64,000 nucleotides of DNA from VXNE01 sp965206615 (GCA_965206615.1 CBDBKI010000005.1:744001-808000); one strand, 5' to 3'; shown: positions 49,650 through 58,736, counted from the stretch's first letter. Numbers and translations: made by a program. Notes: generated by a model from the letters alone, not told the origin.

Positions 49650-50816
49650 ATGAGAGTACGCAGCATCGAGACGCGCCACTGCGACGCCGGCTGGCGCAAC
49701 TATCACTTCGTGAAGCTGACCACCGAGGACGGCGTGGTCGGTTGGAGCGAGTATGACGAGCACCAGGGCGCGATTGGCGTCACGGAGGTCATCGAAAAGC
49801 TTGCCCCCCTCGTCGTGGGCCAACGCGTGCACGATACCGAACGTATCTACGCCATCCTCCATGCGCGCGCCCGGCAGTCGATGTCCGGGGTCATGGCGAT
49901 GGGCATCGGCGCCATCGAGAACGCGCTGCTGGACGCCAAGGCCAGGACACTCGGAGTGCCGTGCTGCGACCTGCTCGGCGGGCGGGTGCGCGACTCGATT
50001 CGCGTGTATTGGTCGCATTGCGGCACGTGGCGGATCGCCCGTCCCGACTACTACCCCCCGGCGATCACCGATGCCGCGGGCGTGCGCGCCCTGGGCGAGG
50101 AAGTCCGCGAGCGCGGCTTTACAGCGCTCAAGACCAATATCTTCGACCACAGCCGGGAACGTAGCAGCGGATGGAGTCCCGGTTTCGGCCGCCCGTTCGC
50201 GCCGGACCTGAACGTGGACCGTCAGGTCATCGCGGGGCTCAGGGGCCACCTCGAAGCGTTTCGGGAAGGGGCGGGTCCGGACATGGATATCCTGCTCGAC
50301 CTCAACTACAACGCACGCCCGGAGGGCTACCGTCGCATCCTGCGCGCGCTCGCCGACTTCGATCTCTTCTGGGTGGAGATCGACACGCCGCATCCGGAAG
50401 CGCTGGCCGACGTGCGGCGGGCGAGCCCCCATGCGATCAGCTCCTGCGAGTCGCTGATCACGTTGCCGGCGTACCTGCCGTACTTCCACCTGCGCGCCAT
50501 GGACGTGGCGATCATAGACGTGCCCTGGAACGGCGCCTGGCAGTCCATGAAGATCGCGGCGACCGCCGAGGCGCACCAGGTGAACGTGGCGCCCCACAAC
50601 TACTACGGCCACCTGGCGACGATGATGAGCGCGCACTTCTCGGCCGCCGTGCCGAACCTGCGCATCATGGAGACGGACATCGACCGCCTGCCCTGGGACG
50701 CAGAGATCTTCACCGTCGAACCCGACATCCGCGACGGCTACCTGCACCTGCCGGACACCCCCGGATGGGGAACGCAGCCGGACGAGGAGGCGCTCGCGAG
50801 GTATCCGGCGAGGTAG
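49650..50816 (+). CDS. Enolase-superfamily dehydratase/racemase (mandelate racemase type), 1
   Basis: A 388-residue enolase-superfamily enzyme. The N-terminal capping domain covers about 1-120. In the barrel, ALKTNIFD is the strand-2 base region, ILLDLNYNAR holds metal ligand 1, FWVEIDTPH ligand 2 and SSCESLITL ligand 3; NVAPHNYYGHL carries the strand-7 histidine. Likely a sugar-acid dehydratase (galactonate-type). The stop TAG (50814-50816) lies in the GTAGGGG end of a hairpin repeat. It follows the amidohydrolase by 19 bases. Confidence 0.83.
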   Translation: MRVRSIETRHCDAGWRNYHFVKLTTEDGVVGWSEYDEHQGAIGVTEVIEKLAPLVVGQRVHDTERIYAILHARARQSMSGVMAMGIGAIENALLDAKARTLGVPCCDLLGGRVRDSIRVYWSHCGTWRIARPDYYPPAITDAAGVRALGEEVRERGFTALKTNIFDHSRERSSGWSPGFGRPFAPDLNVDRQVIAGLRGHLEAFREGAGPDMDILLDLNYNARPEGYRRILRALADFDLFWVEIDTPHPEALADVRRASPHAISSCESLITLPAYLPYFHLRAMDVAIIDVPWNGAWQSMKIAATAEAHQVNVAPHNYYGHLATMMSAHFSAAVPNLRIMETDIDRLPWDAEIFTVEPDIRDGYLHLPDTPGWGTQPDEEALARYPAR

Positions 50817-50837
50817 GGGCGACCCTTGCGGTCGCCC
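50813..50837. repeat. Type-A hairpin repeat (locus 5)
   Basis: GTAGGGGCGACC, loop CTTGC, GGTCGCCC. The TAG is the stop codon of the enolase-superfamily gene. Confidence 0.85.
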
Positions 50838-50897
50838 GTGCTGGGCCTGCGCAAGCCCTGGCGACGGGTTCGGTTATGCGGTTGCTTCGGCACGGAT

Positions 50898-50972
50898 TGT
50901 AGCGCCCCATAGCCGGCCCGGCGCTCGCTCGCAAGCTCGCTACGCACCGGCGCGCCTCCGGCCCAGCCACGC
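50898..50972. repeat. Second repeat family, copy 1
   Basis: TTGTAGCGCCCCATAGCCGG at the left and GCCTCCGGCCCAGCCACGC at the right. The same two ends with a diverged middle recur at 60161-60232. Both copies sit next to type-A hairpins. Left and right parts contain GCCGGNCCGGC-type dyads. Confidence 0.7.
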
Positions 50973-51033
50973 CGTCCTTCCATGGAACAACCGTCACCGG
51001 TCGCTGCGCTCCCGCCGCCGTTTGTTCCATCCG

Positions 51034-51168
51034 AGGGGCGACCCTTGCGGTCGCCCGTATCGGGGTCGTGCACGCATTCGGGACGGGACGCCACAAGGGC
51101 GTCCCCTACATCGCCCGTGTCGAGATGCGGGGGTCATTCGGCACGGGACGGGACAAGCCCGTCCCTAC
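51034..51168. repeat. Composite hairpin repeat cluster (locus 6)
   Basis: Three hairpins: type A (51036-51056, loop CTTGC); a hybrid type C, GGGACGCC / ACAAG / GGCGTCCC (51085-51105); and type B (51145-51165, loop ACAAG). The first spacer contains the conserved GGGGTCGTGCACG core. It lies between an enolase-superfamily gene and the tRNA-Arg gene. Confidence 0.83.
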
Positions 51169-51246
51169 GGTCTTCTGTTCCCTGCGCGTCCGCGCCCCGG
51201 ATTCAGGGTGCATCCTGCTCGGCGCGCTGGTAACGTTCGCACCCCC

Positions 51247-51323
51247 GCGCCCGTAGCTCAGTTGGATAGAGCGTTGGCCTCCGAAGCCAAAGGCCACAGG
51301 TTCGAATCCTGTCGGGCGCGCCA
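51247..51323 (+). tRNA. tRNA-Arg (anticodon CCG), CCA encoded
   Basis: Full cloverleaf: acceptor GCGCCCG / CGGGCGC, D-arm with GCTCAGTTGGATAGAGC, anticodon arm TTGGC-CTCCGAA-GCCAA with anticodon CCG, T-arm ACAGGTTCGAATCCTGT, discriminator G and encoded CCA. It reads CGG arginine codons. It does not coincide with an integrase or attachment site in this window. Confidence 0.96.
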
Positions 51324-51333
51324 GCCTTCCCGG

Positions 51334-51741
51334 TCACAGACGCGGCGAAACCACGGCGTCGATCAGCGCCGTGTCCAGGTACGCCGTGCCGCGCCGAATA
51401 CGCCCGCCCACCAGCTCCAGCATCCAGCAGTAAACCTGGTCGTAGTCCGGACCGGTGTGGGTCTCGGCGTGGCTTTCGAACAGCACCGCCACGTCGCTGC
51501 CGTCCGCGATGACCTTGCGGATGGTGGGCTGGAGCGGGCCCTTGAAAGCCTTGCGCAACATGTTGCCGACGGTGTCCTGAAACGCCTGGCGACTCCGGTA
51601 GGTGCCCGAGATCGGGGTGGTGCCGATGATCGTCCACTCAAGGTCTTCGGCCATCAGGTCGAGGACCGCGGAGAATTCGCCGGCCTCCCACCTCGTGAAT
51701 GCGTCCCGGACCAGTTTCCGGTTCGATTCTGTCGTGTTCAT
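51334..51741 (-). CDS. SnoaL/NTF2-like fold protein
   Basis: A 135-residue protein of the NTF2-like superfamily: RDAFTRWEAGEFSAVLDLMA, DLEWTIIGTTPISGTYRS and VLFESHAETHTG, ending in a strand YCWMLELVGGRI. Members are ketosteroid isomerases, limonene epoxide hydrolases or unassigned small enzymes. It precedes, in the other transcriptional sense, a tRNA. Its spacing of 23 bases to the enolase-superfamily gene upstream suggests an operon. Confidence 0.78.
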   Translation of the reverse strand: MNTTESNRKLVRDAFTRWEAGEFSAVLDLMAEDLEWTIIGTTPISGTYRSRQAFQDTVGNMLRKAFKGPLQPTIRKVIADGSDVAVLFESHAETHTGPDYDQVYCWMLELVGGRIRRGTAYLDTALIDAVVSPRL

Positions 51742-51764
51742 GGCAGCAGACCCGTCGCGGTCCT

Positions 51765-52874
51765 TCAGAGCGTCGCCACCCTGTTTCGCTCGATCAGCTC
51801 GAAGTCGATCCGAGCGCCGAGACCCGGCTCATCGAATGCGTGCACCAACCCTTCGCCGTCGACGACGATCTCTTCCACGAGTCCGTGTTTCTGGACCGCG
51901 TCGGGCAGCAGCACTTCGAAGTATTCGCAGTTCGGGATCGCCATGATGAGGTGCAGGTTCGCCACGTTGTTCAGGGAGTTGCCGCCGTGGTGGACCTCGT
52001 AGTTCATGCGGAACGCCTCGGCCAGGTGGGCGGTCTTGAGGCATGAAGTGATCCCGCCCTTGACCGCCACGTCGCCGCGCAGGAAGTCGGTGGCTCTCGC
52101 CATCACCCACGGCGCGTACGAGGTGGGCCCCGCCGCCGGCAGTTCCGTCGCCATGATCGGGATGTGCAGGCGTTCCTTGAGCTTGACGTAGTTGTAGAGG
52201 TCGTCGTCCGCCAGGGGGTCTTCGTACCAGTAGAAGCCGAGTTCCTCGACGGCCCGGCCCACCCGTAGCGCTGCGGGGTAGTCGTAGGACCAGGTCGAGT
52301 CGAGCATGAGGCGGAAGTCGTCGCCCACCGCCGCGCGCACCGCCTGGCAGATGCGGATGTCCTCGTCGGGAATCGCAGGGGGATGGATCTTGTAGGCCGT
52401 CCATCCCGCTTCCTGATGGCGCACGGCCTCTTCGGCGTAGGCCTCCGGAGAGGGCAGGACGGCGGAACTGGCGTACGCGGGCACGCTCGAACGGTAGGAA
52501 CCGATCAGCCGATGGACCGGGACGTCGGCGGCCCGCCCGGCCAGGTCCCAGAGCGCCACGTCGACGGCGCCGACGGCGCGCAGCATCTGGCCGCGCGCGC
52601 GGCGCATCATGCCTTGCCAGAGGCGTTCGCGAGCGAGTGGATCCTCACCGACGAGGAGTCGTTTCAGGAAGCCGGTGATGAGCGCCGCATCGGTCTCCGC
52701 CGAGCCGTATGCCGAACCGACGAACGAGTGACCCTCGACCCCGCCGTCGGTCTCGATGCGGACCAGCCCCATGCGCGTGCTGCGGCTGCCGGCGCTCGAA
52801 ATGGTACGGGTGTAGCGGGTGGGAGGAATGTCCTTCCACTCCCAAAGCGTGACGGTCACGTCGGTGATGCGCAT
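51765..52874 (-). CDS. Enolase-superfamily dehydratase/racemase (mandelate racemase type), 2
   Basis: A 369-residue enzyme. WTAYKIHPPA is the KxH-type strand-2 motif, FRLMLDSTWSYD ligand 1, FYWYEDPL ligand 2 and IMATELPAAG ligand 3; NYEVHHGG carries the strand-7 histidine. The KxH arrangement differs from protein 1 and is found in mandelate-racemase-like acid-sugar dehydratases. ATG 52874 follows GAGGAAA. It is divergent from a carboxylesterase gene across about 100 bases. Together with 48.5-50.8 kb it suggests sugar-acid catabolism. Confidence 0.84.
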   Translation of the reverse strand: MRITDVTVTLWEWKDIPPTRYTRTISSAGSRSTRMGLVRIETDGGVEGHSFVGSAYGSAETDAALITGFLKRLLVGEDPLARERLWQGMMRRARGQMLRAVGAVDVALWDLAGRAADVPVHRLIGSYRSSVPAYASSAVLPSPEAYAEEAVRHQEAGWTAYKIHPPAIPDEDIRICQAVRAAVGDDFRLMLDSTWSYDYPAALRVGRAVEELGFYWYEDPLADDDLYNYVKLKERLHIPIMATELPAAGPTSYAPWVMARATDFLRGDVAVKGGITSCLKTAHLAEAFRMNYEVHHGGNSLNNVANLHLIMAIPNCEYFEVLLPDAVQKHGLVEEIVVDGEGLVHAFDEPGLGARIDFELIERNRVATL

Positions 52875-52976
52875 GGTTTCCTCAGCGGCGGCGGTTGGCG
52901 ACGGCTCGGATGCTACGCTATTGCGGCGGACGGGAGTCGCCTCTCGCGCCTGATGAACCTCTCGGGGGAATGGATC

Positions 52977-54821
52977 ATGCGACGTGTCGGGATCGTAGTG
53001 CTTGCCGTGGTGGCTATCGGCCTCGCGGTGTGGTGGTGGACGAGTCGAGGCGACGCGCCGCCGGCGCCGGTTGCGGATGCGGCGACGACGGTGGAACTCG
53101 GCCAAGGCCGCGTGACGGGCTTTGTCGACGCGGTCGGCAGCCACGCCTGGCTCGGCATCCCGTTCGCTCGGCCGCCGGTCGGCGAGCTGCGATGGCGGGC
53201 GCCGCAGGCGCCCGGGCCACTGCCGCAGCCGCTCGACGCCCTCGCGTCCGGCAGCGCCTGCGTGCAGTTCACCAATCCGCTCGCGGACCTGCCGGATCAC
53301 GACGGCGACAATGTCATCGGTCGCGAGGACTGCCTGTACCTGAACGTTCACGCTCCGGCCGGGGCGACCGTGGATGGGCGCCGCCTCCCGGTGATGTACT
53401 GGATTCACGGCGGTGGCAACAGCATCGGCCACGCGGGACCGTACAACGGGGGCGTCCTCGCGGCACGCCACGAGGTCGTGCTGGTGGCCGTGAACTACCG
53501 CCTCGGCCCATTCGGCTGGTTCAGCCATCCGGCGCTCGGCAGCGATGGCGGCGACTTCGACGGGTCGGGGAACTACGGCACCCTCGACATCGTTCGCGGC
53601 CTCGAGTGGGTGCGCGACAACATTGCGGTCTTCGGCGGCGATCCCGGCAACGTCACGATATTCGGTGAGTCGGCGGGCGGTGTGAACGTGCTCAGCATGA
53701 TGGCCTCACCGCCGGCGGCCGGCCTGTTCCATCGCGCCGTGGTGCAGAGCGGCGGCCTGTTCATGGCGACGCGCCACGAGGCCGAGAACTTCGTCGACGA
53801 TGTCGAACCCGGGGATGTGCGCAGCTCGAACGAGGTGATCGCGTCGCTCGTGGTCGCGCGCGGCATGGCGGCTGACGTCGAACGGGCGCGAGCCCGGGTT
53901 CGGGCCATGGACGGCGACGCGATCCGAGCGCTCCTGTACGACGCCGCGGCGCCGGAGTTGATGACGCTCTACGAAAGCGGCGGGATGGGGATGATCGGAG
54001 CGCCGGCGGTGTTCGGTGACGGTGTCGTGCTGCCGGCGATCACCGCCACGGAGCTCTTCGCGAGCCCGGAAACCTACAACGTCGTACCCGTGATCCTCGG
54101 CGCCAATCGGGACGAGGCGAAGCTCTTCATGGCGCAGAGCCCGGAGTGGGTCGACTACCGGTTCGGATTCCTGCCCCGGCTGAAGGATCCGGCCGCGTAT
54201 GACCGGGCGGCCTCGTACGCCTCCGAGGGCTGGCGCTACGGTGGTGTCGACAGCCTCGCTCGCCTGCTGCACGTGGCCCAGGGCGACACGGTCTTCGCCT
54301 ACCGTTTCGACTGGGACGAGGAGGACACCATCCTCGGCTACGACCTCTCGCAGGCGCTCGGGGCGGCGCATGGACTGGAGATCGGGTTCGTCTTCGGCGG
54401 CTTTGGCGGCACCGCTTCGGCGCTCGGAAACATCTACGACGAGGACAGGTTGCCGCAGCGGGATGCCCTGTCCGCAAGCATGATGTCGTACTGGACCGAG
54501 TTCGCGTACTCGGGCGATCCGGGCCACGGACGCGACGGAGCGGAAGTCGAGTGGACGCCCTGGACGAACGCCCCGGACGCGCCGAGGACCATCGTGTTCG
54601 ATACGCCACGCGACGGCGGCGTTCGCATGACTTCCGCAGAGGTCACCCTGGCCGGCATGAAGGCCCGGCTGCTTGCGGATGCGTCCTTCGACGAACAGCG
54701 CGAACTGTGTCGCACCTACGTCAGCCTCTTCCGACGCGGGGCAGCCTGGGACGAGGCAGAGTACCTGTCGCTGGGACACAGCGGCTGCGGGGACTATCCG
54801 CCGCAGGGATTCCCGCTGTAG
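52977..54821 (+). CDS. Type-B carboxylesterase / lipase
   Basis: A 614-residue esterase with an N-terminal membrane anchor or signal (about 4-24). YWIHGGGNSIG is the oxyanion loop, IFGESAGGVNVLS contains the catalytic S232, ANRDEAKLF the acid, and AAHGLEIGFVFG the histidine: the complete cholinesterase-type triad. A C-E-DCLYLNV block matches the family. ATG 52977 follows GGGGGAA; an ATG at 52953 is possible. The TAG stop (54819-54821) is supplied by the hairpin repeat shared with the converging DUF3604 gene. Confidence 0.88.
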   Translation: MRRVGIVVLAVVAIGLAVWWWTSRGDAPPAPVADAATTVELGQGRVTGFVDAVGSHAWLGIPFARPPVGELRWRAPQAPGPLPQPLDALASGSACVQFTNPLADLPDHDGDNVIGREDCLYLNVHAPAGATVDGRRLPVMYWIHGGGNSIGHAGPYNGGVLAARHEVVLVAVNYRLGPFGWFSHPALGSDGGDFDGSGNYGTLDIVRGLEWVRDNIAVFGGDPGNVTIFGESAGGVNVLSMMASPPAAGLFHRAVVQSGGLFMATRHEAENFVDDVEPGDVRSSNEVIASLVVARGMAADVERARARVRAMDGDAIRALLYDAAAPELMTLYESGGMGMIGAPAVFGDGVVLPAITATELFASPETYNVVPVILGANRDEAKLFMAQSPEWVDYRFGFLPRLKDPAAYDRAASYASEGWRYGGVDSLARLLHVAQGDTVFAYRFDWDEEDTILGYDLSQALGAAHGLEIGFVFGGFGGTASALGNIYDEDRLPQRDALSASMMSYWTEFAYSGDPGHGRDGAEVEWTPWTNAPDAPRTIVFDTPRDGGVRMTSAEVTLAGMKARLLADASFDEQRELCRTYVSLFRRGAAWDEAEYLSLGHSGCGDYPPQGFPL

Positions 54822-54891
54822 GGGCGACCCTTGTGGTCGCCCGGGGCTGTGCATGAATGCGAAAACGGGACGGGACGAGCCCGTCCCCTAC
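54818..54891. repeat. Composite hairpin repeat shared by two converging stop codons (locus 7)
   Basis: A 74-base unit beginning GTAGGGG and ending CCCCTAC. A hairpin: GGGCGACC (54822-54829), loop CTTGT, GGTCGCCC. Spacer GGGGCTGTGCATGAATGCG. B hairpin: GGGACGGG (54867-54874), loop ACGAG, CCCGTCCC. The left TAG ends the carboxylesterase gene and the right CTA is the TAG of the reverse DUF3604 gene. Confidence 0.9.
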
Positions 54892-56780
54892 ATGGGCCGG
54901 TACCAGATCGGCGAACTCCAGGCCCGATCCTGGATCGTCGCGTGCATGTCGGGGCGTAGACCGACACCGGCGCGGATCGCGTCCCAGGTCGACCAGCGGC
55001 ACTTCGGGTTCTCGAGGACGCGCACATAGTAGAAGGCGTGCTGCGCCGGATCGAAATCCGGGTCCTGCCAGACCGCGGCGAGCTCCCCGGCGCCCTTGTC
55101 CGGGGTCACATCGCAGGTGGCGAGATCCACCGTGGCGCCGTTGTCCGGGCAGCGCTGCGTCTCGGGATCCACGGCGCCGCCGTCGGAGCAGGCAATATCG
55201 ATCACCGCTTCCTGCCGTTCGCCGTCCTCGATCCAACCCTTGACGATCTGCAGGCGCTGCAGGGCGACGGTGTTCGGGTCGCGGGCCGCCCGGGCGTAGA
55301 AGGAGGGCGCCCGCTCGCCGTCGGTCGTGAGGTCGGCTCCCATCGGCACGCCCTGTGAATAGGCCTGGGCGATGCTGTCGGCCGCCTCGGCCGTCGCGCT
55401 GTCGATGTCGTAGCCGCCGAAGAAACGCACCTTGATACGCGGGCCGCTGGTGCTGAAAGTCTCCTTGCGCCGCATGGCGTCGAAGATCGCCTCGCGGGTG
55501 TTCGACTCTGCCCACACCCCCGCCAGGCCCGAGGCGCCCCAGTACTGGGACGAGCCGTCTGCGTACTCCGGGGCATCCGCGGGCGAGTCGGGCAGCGGCA
55601 CCGAGCCGCGCATGTAGGGTTCGATGTCGGTCTGGCCGGTCTTGCTCCAGTAGTCGTACTCGTAGAAGGAGCCGGCGGCGTTGTGCGTGTCCGACGAGCC
55701 GATCACGCCGAAGCGGTACGGATTGAAGCCCTGGGTCGCCTCCATGGCCAGTCCGCTCAGGTACGCGTCGCGCACGTAGCTGCCCGGCGGGCGGGACGCC
55801 TGGTCGGAGGCGACCTTCAGCTCCATGAGCTCGAAATCGGCCCACTCGTCGTTCGGCGACAGCAGAGGATGGGTGTCGGAGGTGCCCTTCACCTGCGTGT
55901 TCTCGACCAGCGGCTCGTTGCGCATGCGCAGGTCCGCGTAGGCCGCGTCGAGGGGCTCTTCGGCCCAGTTCACGTCGCGGAACATCCAGCCGTCGGAGCC
56001 GTTGGAGTTGTGCGGTATGGCGATGGCGTCCATGCCCTCGGCCCGGTGGCCGTCCATCCACGCCCAGAGATCCTCGGGGTTCAGCGAGTCGAGGCGGCTG
56101 AAGGGCTGCAGCGGCACCTCGCTGCCGCGGAAGATCACGTTGCGGTGGAGGTTCTGGCCCGCGGGCCCGGAGGACGTGTACTCGTAGCCGACGAACGTCG
56201 TGAAGTTGCCGGGGTCGTTGTTGCGCTCGGCGGACTCGATGATCTCCTGCCAGGCGGAGCGGGCCACGTTCCGGTCGTCGAGGTCGTCCTCGCGGTCGGG
56301 GTTCGACAGGCCTTCCCGAAGGTGTCCGACCACGGCCTGAAAGCCGGCGCTGGATCCTGCGGCATCCGTTGCCCCGCGTACGGCGTCGGAAAGCACATGA
56401 TCGCCGTACTCGGAATCCTTGTCCGCGAGTTCCCGCATCATGCCGAGATAGAAGGCATGATCCGAGACGGCGAGGAAGTCGAGCGGTGCGTGCAACTGCA
56501 TCATGCGGCCCGCCGCGTGCTGGATGGCCTCCCCCCTGGCGAACGCGTAGGACTCGTCGGGCGTGCGCCGCGTTCCCATGAGGTAGGCATCGAAGGAGAG
56601 GATCGTGTGTATGTGGGTATCGCCGAAGTAGGCGTTCCTGAGCGGATTCGATGCGACTTCGGGCGTCTGCGGGGTTGCGGCCTCGCTCGCATCGGGCGTC
56701 GCGTCCCCGGGCTCGGTCTGCTCCTGTTCGCAGCCGGCCGCCATTGTCAGCAATGCCAACGCGATAATGGTTTTCCTCAT
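54888..56780 (-). CDS. DUF3604 (PHP-like) lipoprotein, paralogue 3
   Basis: A 630-residue lipoprotein (AAGC lipobox, C17) with an extra Thr/Glu/Pro-rich linker after the signal. HxH metal motif H56/H58 in FGDTHIHT, then VSDHAFYLG, IPHNSNGSDGW, TQVKGTSDTHPLLSP and GSSDTHNAAGS. The C-terminal CRWSTWDAI / WSSPIWY module is shared with the genes at 2212 and 6680, but overall similarity is lower, so it diverged earlier. The stop TAG lies in the adjacent hairpin repeat. Confidence 0.86.
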   Translation of the reverse strand: MRKTIIALALLTMAAGCEQEQTEPGDATPDASEAATPQTPEVASNPLRNAYFGDTHIHTILSFDAYLMGTRRTPDESYAFARGEAIQHAAGRMMQLHAPLDFLAVSDHAFYLGMMRELADKDSEYGDHVLSDAVRGATDAAGSSAGFQAVVGHLREGLSNPDREDDLDDRNVARSAWQEIIESAERNNDPGNFTTFVGYEYTSSGPAGQNLHRNVIFRGSEVPLQPFSRLDSLNPEDLWAWMDGHRAEGMDAIAIPHNSNGSDGWMFRDVNWAEEPLDAAYADLRMRNEPLVENTQVKGTSDTHPLLSPNDEWADFELMELKVASDQASRPPGSYVRDAYLSGLAMEATQGFNPYRFGVIGSSDTHNAAGSFYEYDYWSKTGQTDIEPYMRGSVPLPDSPADAPEYADGSSQYWGASGLAGVWAESNTREAIFDAMRRKETFSTSGPRIKVRFFGGYDIDSATAEAADSIAQAYSQGVPMGADLTTDGERAPSFYARAARDPNTVALQRLQIVKGWIEDGERQEAVIDIACSDGGAVDPETQRCPDNGATVDLATCDVTPDKGAGELAAVWQDPDFDPAQHAFYYVRVLENPKCRWSTWDAIRAGVGLRPDMHATIQDRAWSSPIWYRPM

Positions 56781-56821
56781 GTCCTCTTCTCCTCGCTAAG
56801 TCGCTGGAATTGCACGTCGGT

Positions 56822-57415
56822 TCAGCGTCGCCGCCAGGGGGGTACGGCGTTCCAGTCGAACGGTTCGATCCCATCGTCGTTCAGCAGCCACACGCTGGCC
56901 TCGGCCTTGCCGTCGTCCAGTTCCAGGAACCCGATCGTCCCGTACTGCGTGTCGTAGTTGTGCGGATACGTCGGCGAGCCGGGGTTCACGCACAGGATCC
57001 CGTCCACCGCGTTGATGAGTTCGGTGTGCGTGTCGCCGTAGACGATGACGTCGGGGGTCTTGTCCGGAAAGAAGCGTTCCACCCAGCGCGCCACCGTGAA
57101 GTCGGGCGGCCGCTCGGTCGCGGGAATGAAGTGGGTGAGGCCGACGGTCAGGTCTTCCATCGGCAGGCTCCAGGCGTAGCGGACGCGCGGGTCGTCGGGC
57201 TGTATGTCCCGGCCGCCGGAGCCGTCCTCGCCGTTGCCGCGGGCGGCGTACACCGGCGCGATCTCCTCGAGCGTGTCGAGCACCCACAACTCGTGGATGT
57301 CGCCAGCGTGGAAGATGCAGTCGACGCCGGCGAAGGCGTCGTACACCTGCGGCCACAACGTCGCCCGTGCTTCGGGGATGTGCGTGTCCGAGATGAGGCC
57401 GATGTTGAGGGCCAT
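56822..57415 (-). CDS. YfcE/MJ0936-type metallophosphoesterase
   Basis: A 197-residue calcineurin-like phosphodiesterase: ISDTHIPEA (metal site 1), FHAGDIHELWV (bridging Asp), ARGNGED (Asn-Gly), VYGDTHTEL (His) and LCVNPGSPTYP. The motif order is that of YfcE phosphodiesterases. Probably 42 bases downstream of DUF3604 paralogue 3 on the same strand in reverse order, so it would be transcribed before it. Confidence 0.87.
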   Translation of the reverse strand: MALNIGLISDTHIPEARATLWPQVYDAFAGVDCIFHAGDIHELWVLDTLEEIAPVYAARGNGEDGSGGRDIQPDDPRVRYAWSLPMEDLTVGLTHFIPATERPPDFTVARWVERFFPDKTPDVIVYGDTHTELINAVDGILCVNPGSPTYPHNYDTQYGTIGFLELDDGKAEASVWLLNDDGIEPFDWNAVPPWRRR

Positions 57416-57488
57416 GGAGCGGTCTTGCCAAGCGGGAAATCGGATACCCTACGCGAGCATCGGGGGTACGACAAGGGAACCGAAGGGC

Positions 57489-57863
57489 ATGCTGGATTGG
57501 CAGGAAGTGCGTCGGCGCGCCAACGAGGACGGCGAGTTCCGCATGCACGCGCGCTTCTGGTCGAGCCGCATCCGGCTCGACATCGGCGCCGCGAAGCACA
57601 AGCTGACCGTCGCGGCAGGGGAGGTCACCGGCGTCGAGCCGTGGTTCGGCGCCGTGGCGGCAAACCTGTCGATCGCGGCCCCGGCGGAGGATTGGGACGC
57701 GTTGCTCGAAGCGGTACCGCGGCCGTTCTACCAGGACCTGTATCCGGCGACGCTGCATCACGGCTTCGAGGTCACCGGCGATACCGCCCACTACTGTGCC
57801 TACTATCCGGCGATCCGCCGGCTGGTCGAGATCATGCGGGAGGTGAACAATGCCGAGGTTTGA
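57489..57863 (+). CDS. Hypothetical protein, SCP2-like
   Basis: A 124-residue protein starting MLDWQEVRRRANEDGEFRMH. It continues with a hydrophobic-strand pattern (IRLDIGAAKHKLTVAAGEVTG) reminiscent of SCP2-type lipid-binding folds, and ends RRLVEIMREVNNAEV. AAGGG precedes the ATG. It overlaps the downstream hydrolase by 14 bases, implying coupled translation. Family assignment is tentative. Confidence 0.65.
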   Translation: MLDWQEVRRRANEDGEFRMHARFWSSRIRLDIGAAKHKLTVAAGEVTGVEPWFGAVAANLSIAAPAEDWDALLEAVPRPFYQDLYPATLHHGFEVTGDTAHYCAYYPAIRRLVEIMREVNNAEV

Positions 57864-58707
57864 CGCGGCCGTGGGCCGCTACGTGTACCTCGACTTCGAT
57901 GGCGTCGAGCATCGGGTGTATTTCGAGGAGGCCGGCGAGGGTGTCCCGATCCTCCTGCAGCACACGGCTGGCGCGGACGGGCGCCAGTGGCGGCACGTGC
58001 TCGAGGACCCTGAGCTGCAGTCGCGCTATCGCCTGATCGCCTACGACCTGCCGTATCACGGCAAATCCGTGCCGCCGACGGGAAAGGCGTGGTGGAGCGA
58101 GCCCTACAGGCTCACGAAGGACTTCCTGATGAGTGTCCCGGTGGGTCTCGCCGATGCGCTGGACCTGGCCGACCCGCTCTACATGGGCAGCTCCATCGGA
58201 GGCCACCTGGCGGTGGACCTTGCGATCCACCACCCCGAGCGATTCCGCGCCACGGTCGGCCTCGAGGCATCCGCGTACACCCCGGGCGGCTTCATCGACG
58301 AGTTCTATCACCCGGAGATCGGCAACGACTTCAAGGCCCACGTCATGTACGGGATGATGGCGCCGACCAGCCCGGAGGCCTTTCGCCGCGAGACGACCTG
58401 GGTGTACAGCCAGGGCGCCCCCGCGGTGTTCAAGGGCGACCTCTACTACTACTCCATCGACCACGACGTCCGCAACAGCGCGCGCGGCATCGATACGGAG
58501 GTCTGTCCCGTCTACATCCTGAACGGCGAATACGACTGGAGCGGTACGCCGGAAGCCGGCGAGGAGCTGGCCTCCATGATCCCGGGCGCGCGGTACCGGA
58601 CCATGCAGGGGCTCGGGCATTTCCCGATGTGCGAGCACCCGGAGCGGTTTCTCGCGGAGATTCGGCCGGTACTTGACGAGTTGGCCTACACGCGGGCGGA
58701 GGCCTGA
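57850..58707 (+). CDS. Alpha/beta-fold hydrolase
   Basis: A 285-residue alpha/beta hydrolase: VPILLQHTAGADGRQWR is the oxyanion region, YMGSSIGGHLAVDLA the nucleophile elbow with Ser, ILNGEYDWSGTPE the acid and GLGHFPMCEHPERF the histidine. The triad is complete. It is translated with the upstream SCP2-like protein, a pair that could bind and cleave a lipophilic ester or C-C bond. Substrate not inferable. Confidence 0.85.
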   Translation: MPRFDAAVGRYVYLDFDGVEHRVYFEEAGEGVPILLQHTAGADGRQWRHVLEDPELQSRYRLIAYDLPYHGKSVPPTGKAWWSEPYRLTKDFLMSVPVGLADALDLADPLYMGSSIGGHLAVDLAIHHPERFRATVGLEASAYTPGGFIDEFYHPEIGNDFKAHVMYGMMAPTSPEAFRRETTWVYSQGAPAVFKGDLYYYSIDHDVRNSARGIDTEVCPVYILNGEYDWSGTPEAGEELASMIPGARYRTMQGLGHFPMCEHPERFLAEIRPVLDELAYTRAEA

Positions 58708-58736
58708 GGCGAGGACGGCCGACGTTGTGCAACGCA

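Noticed and set aside
51247..51323. tRNA-Arg considered as an integration site for a genomic island
   Set aside because: No integrase nearby and no repeat of the tRNA 3' end in the window.
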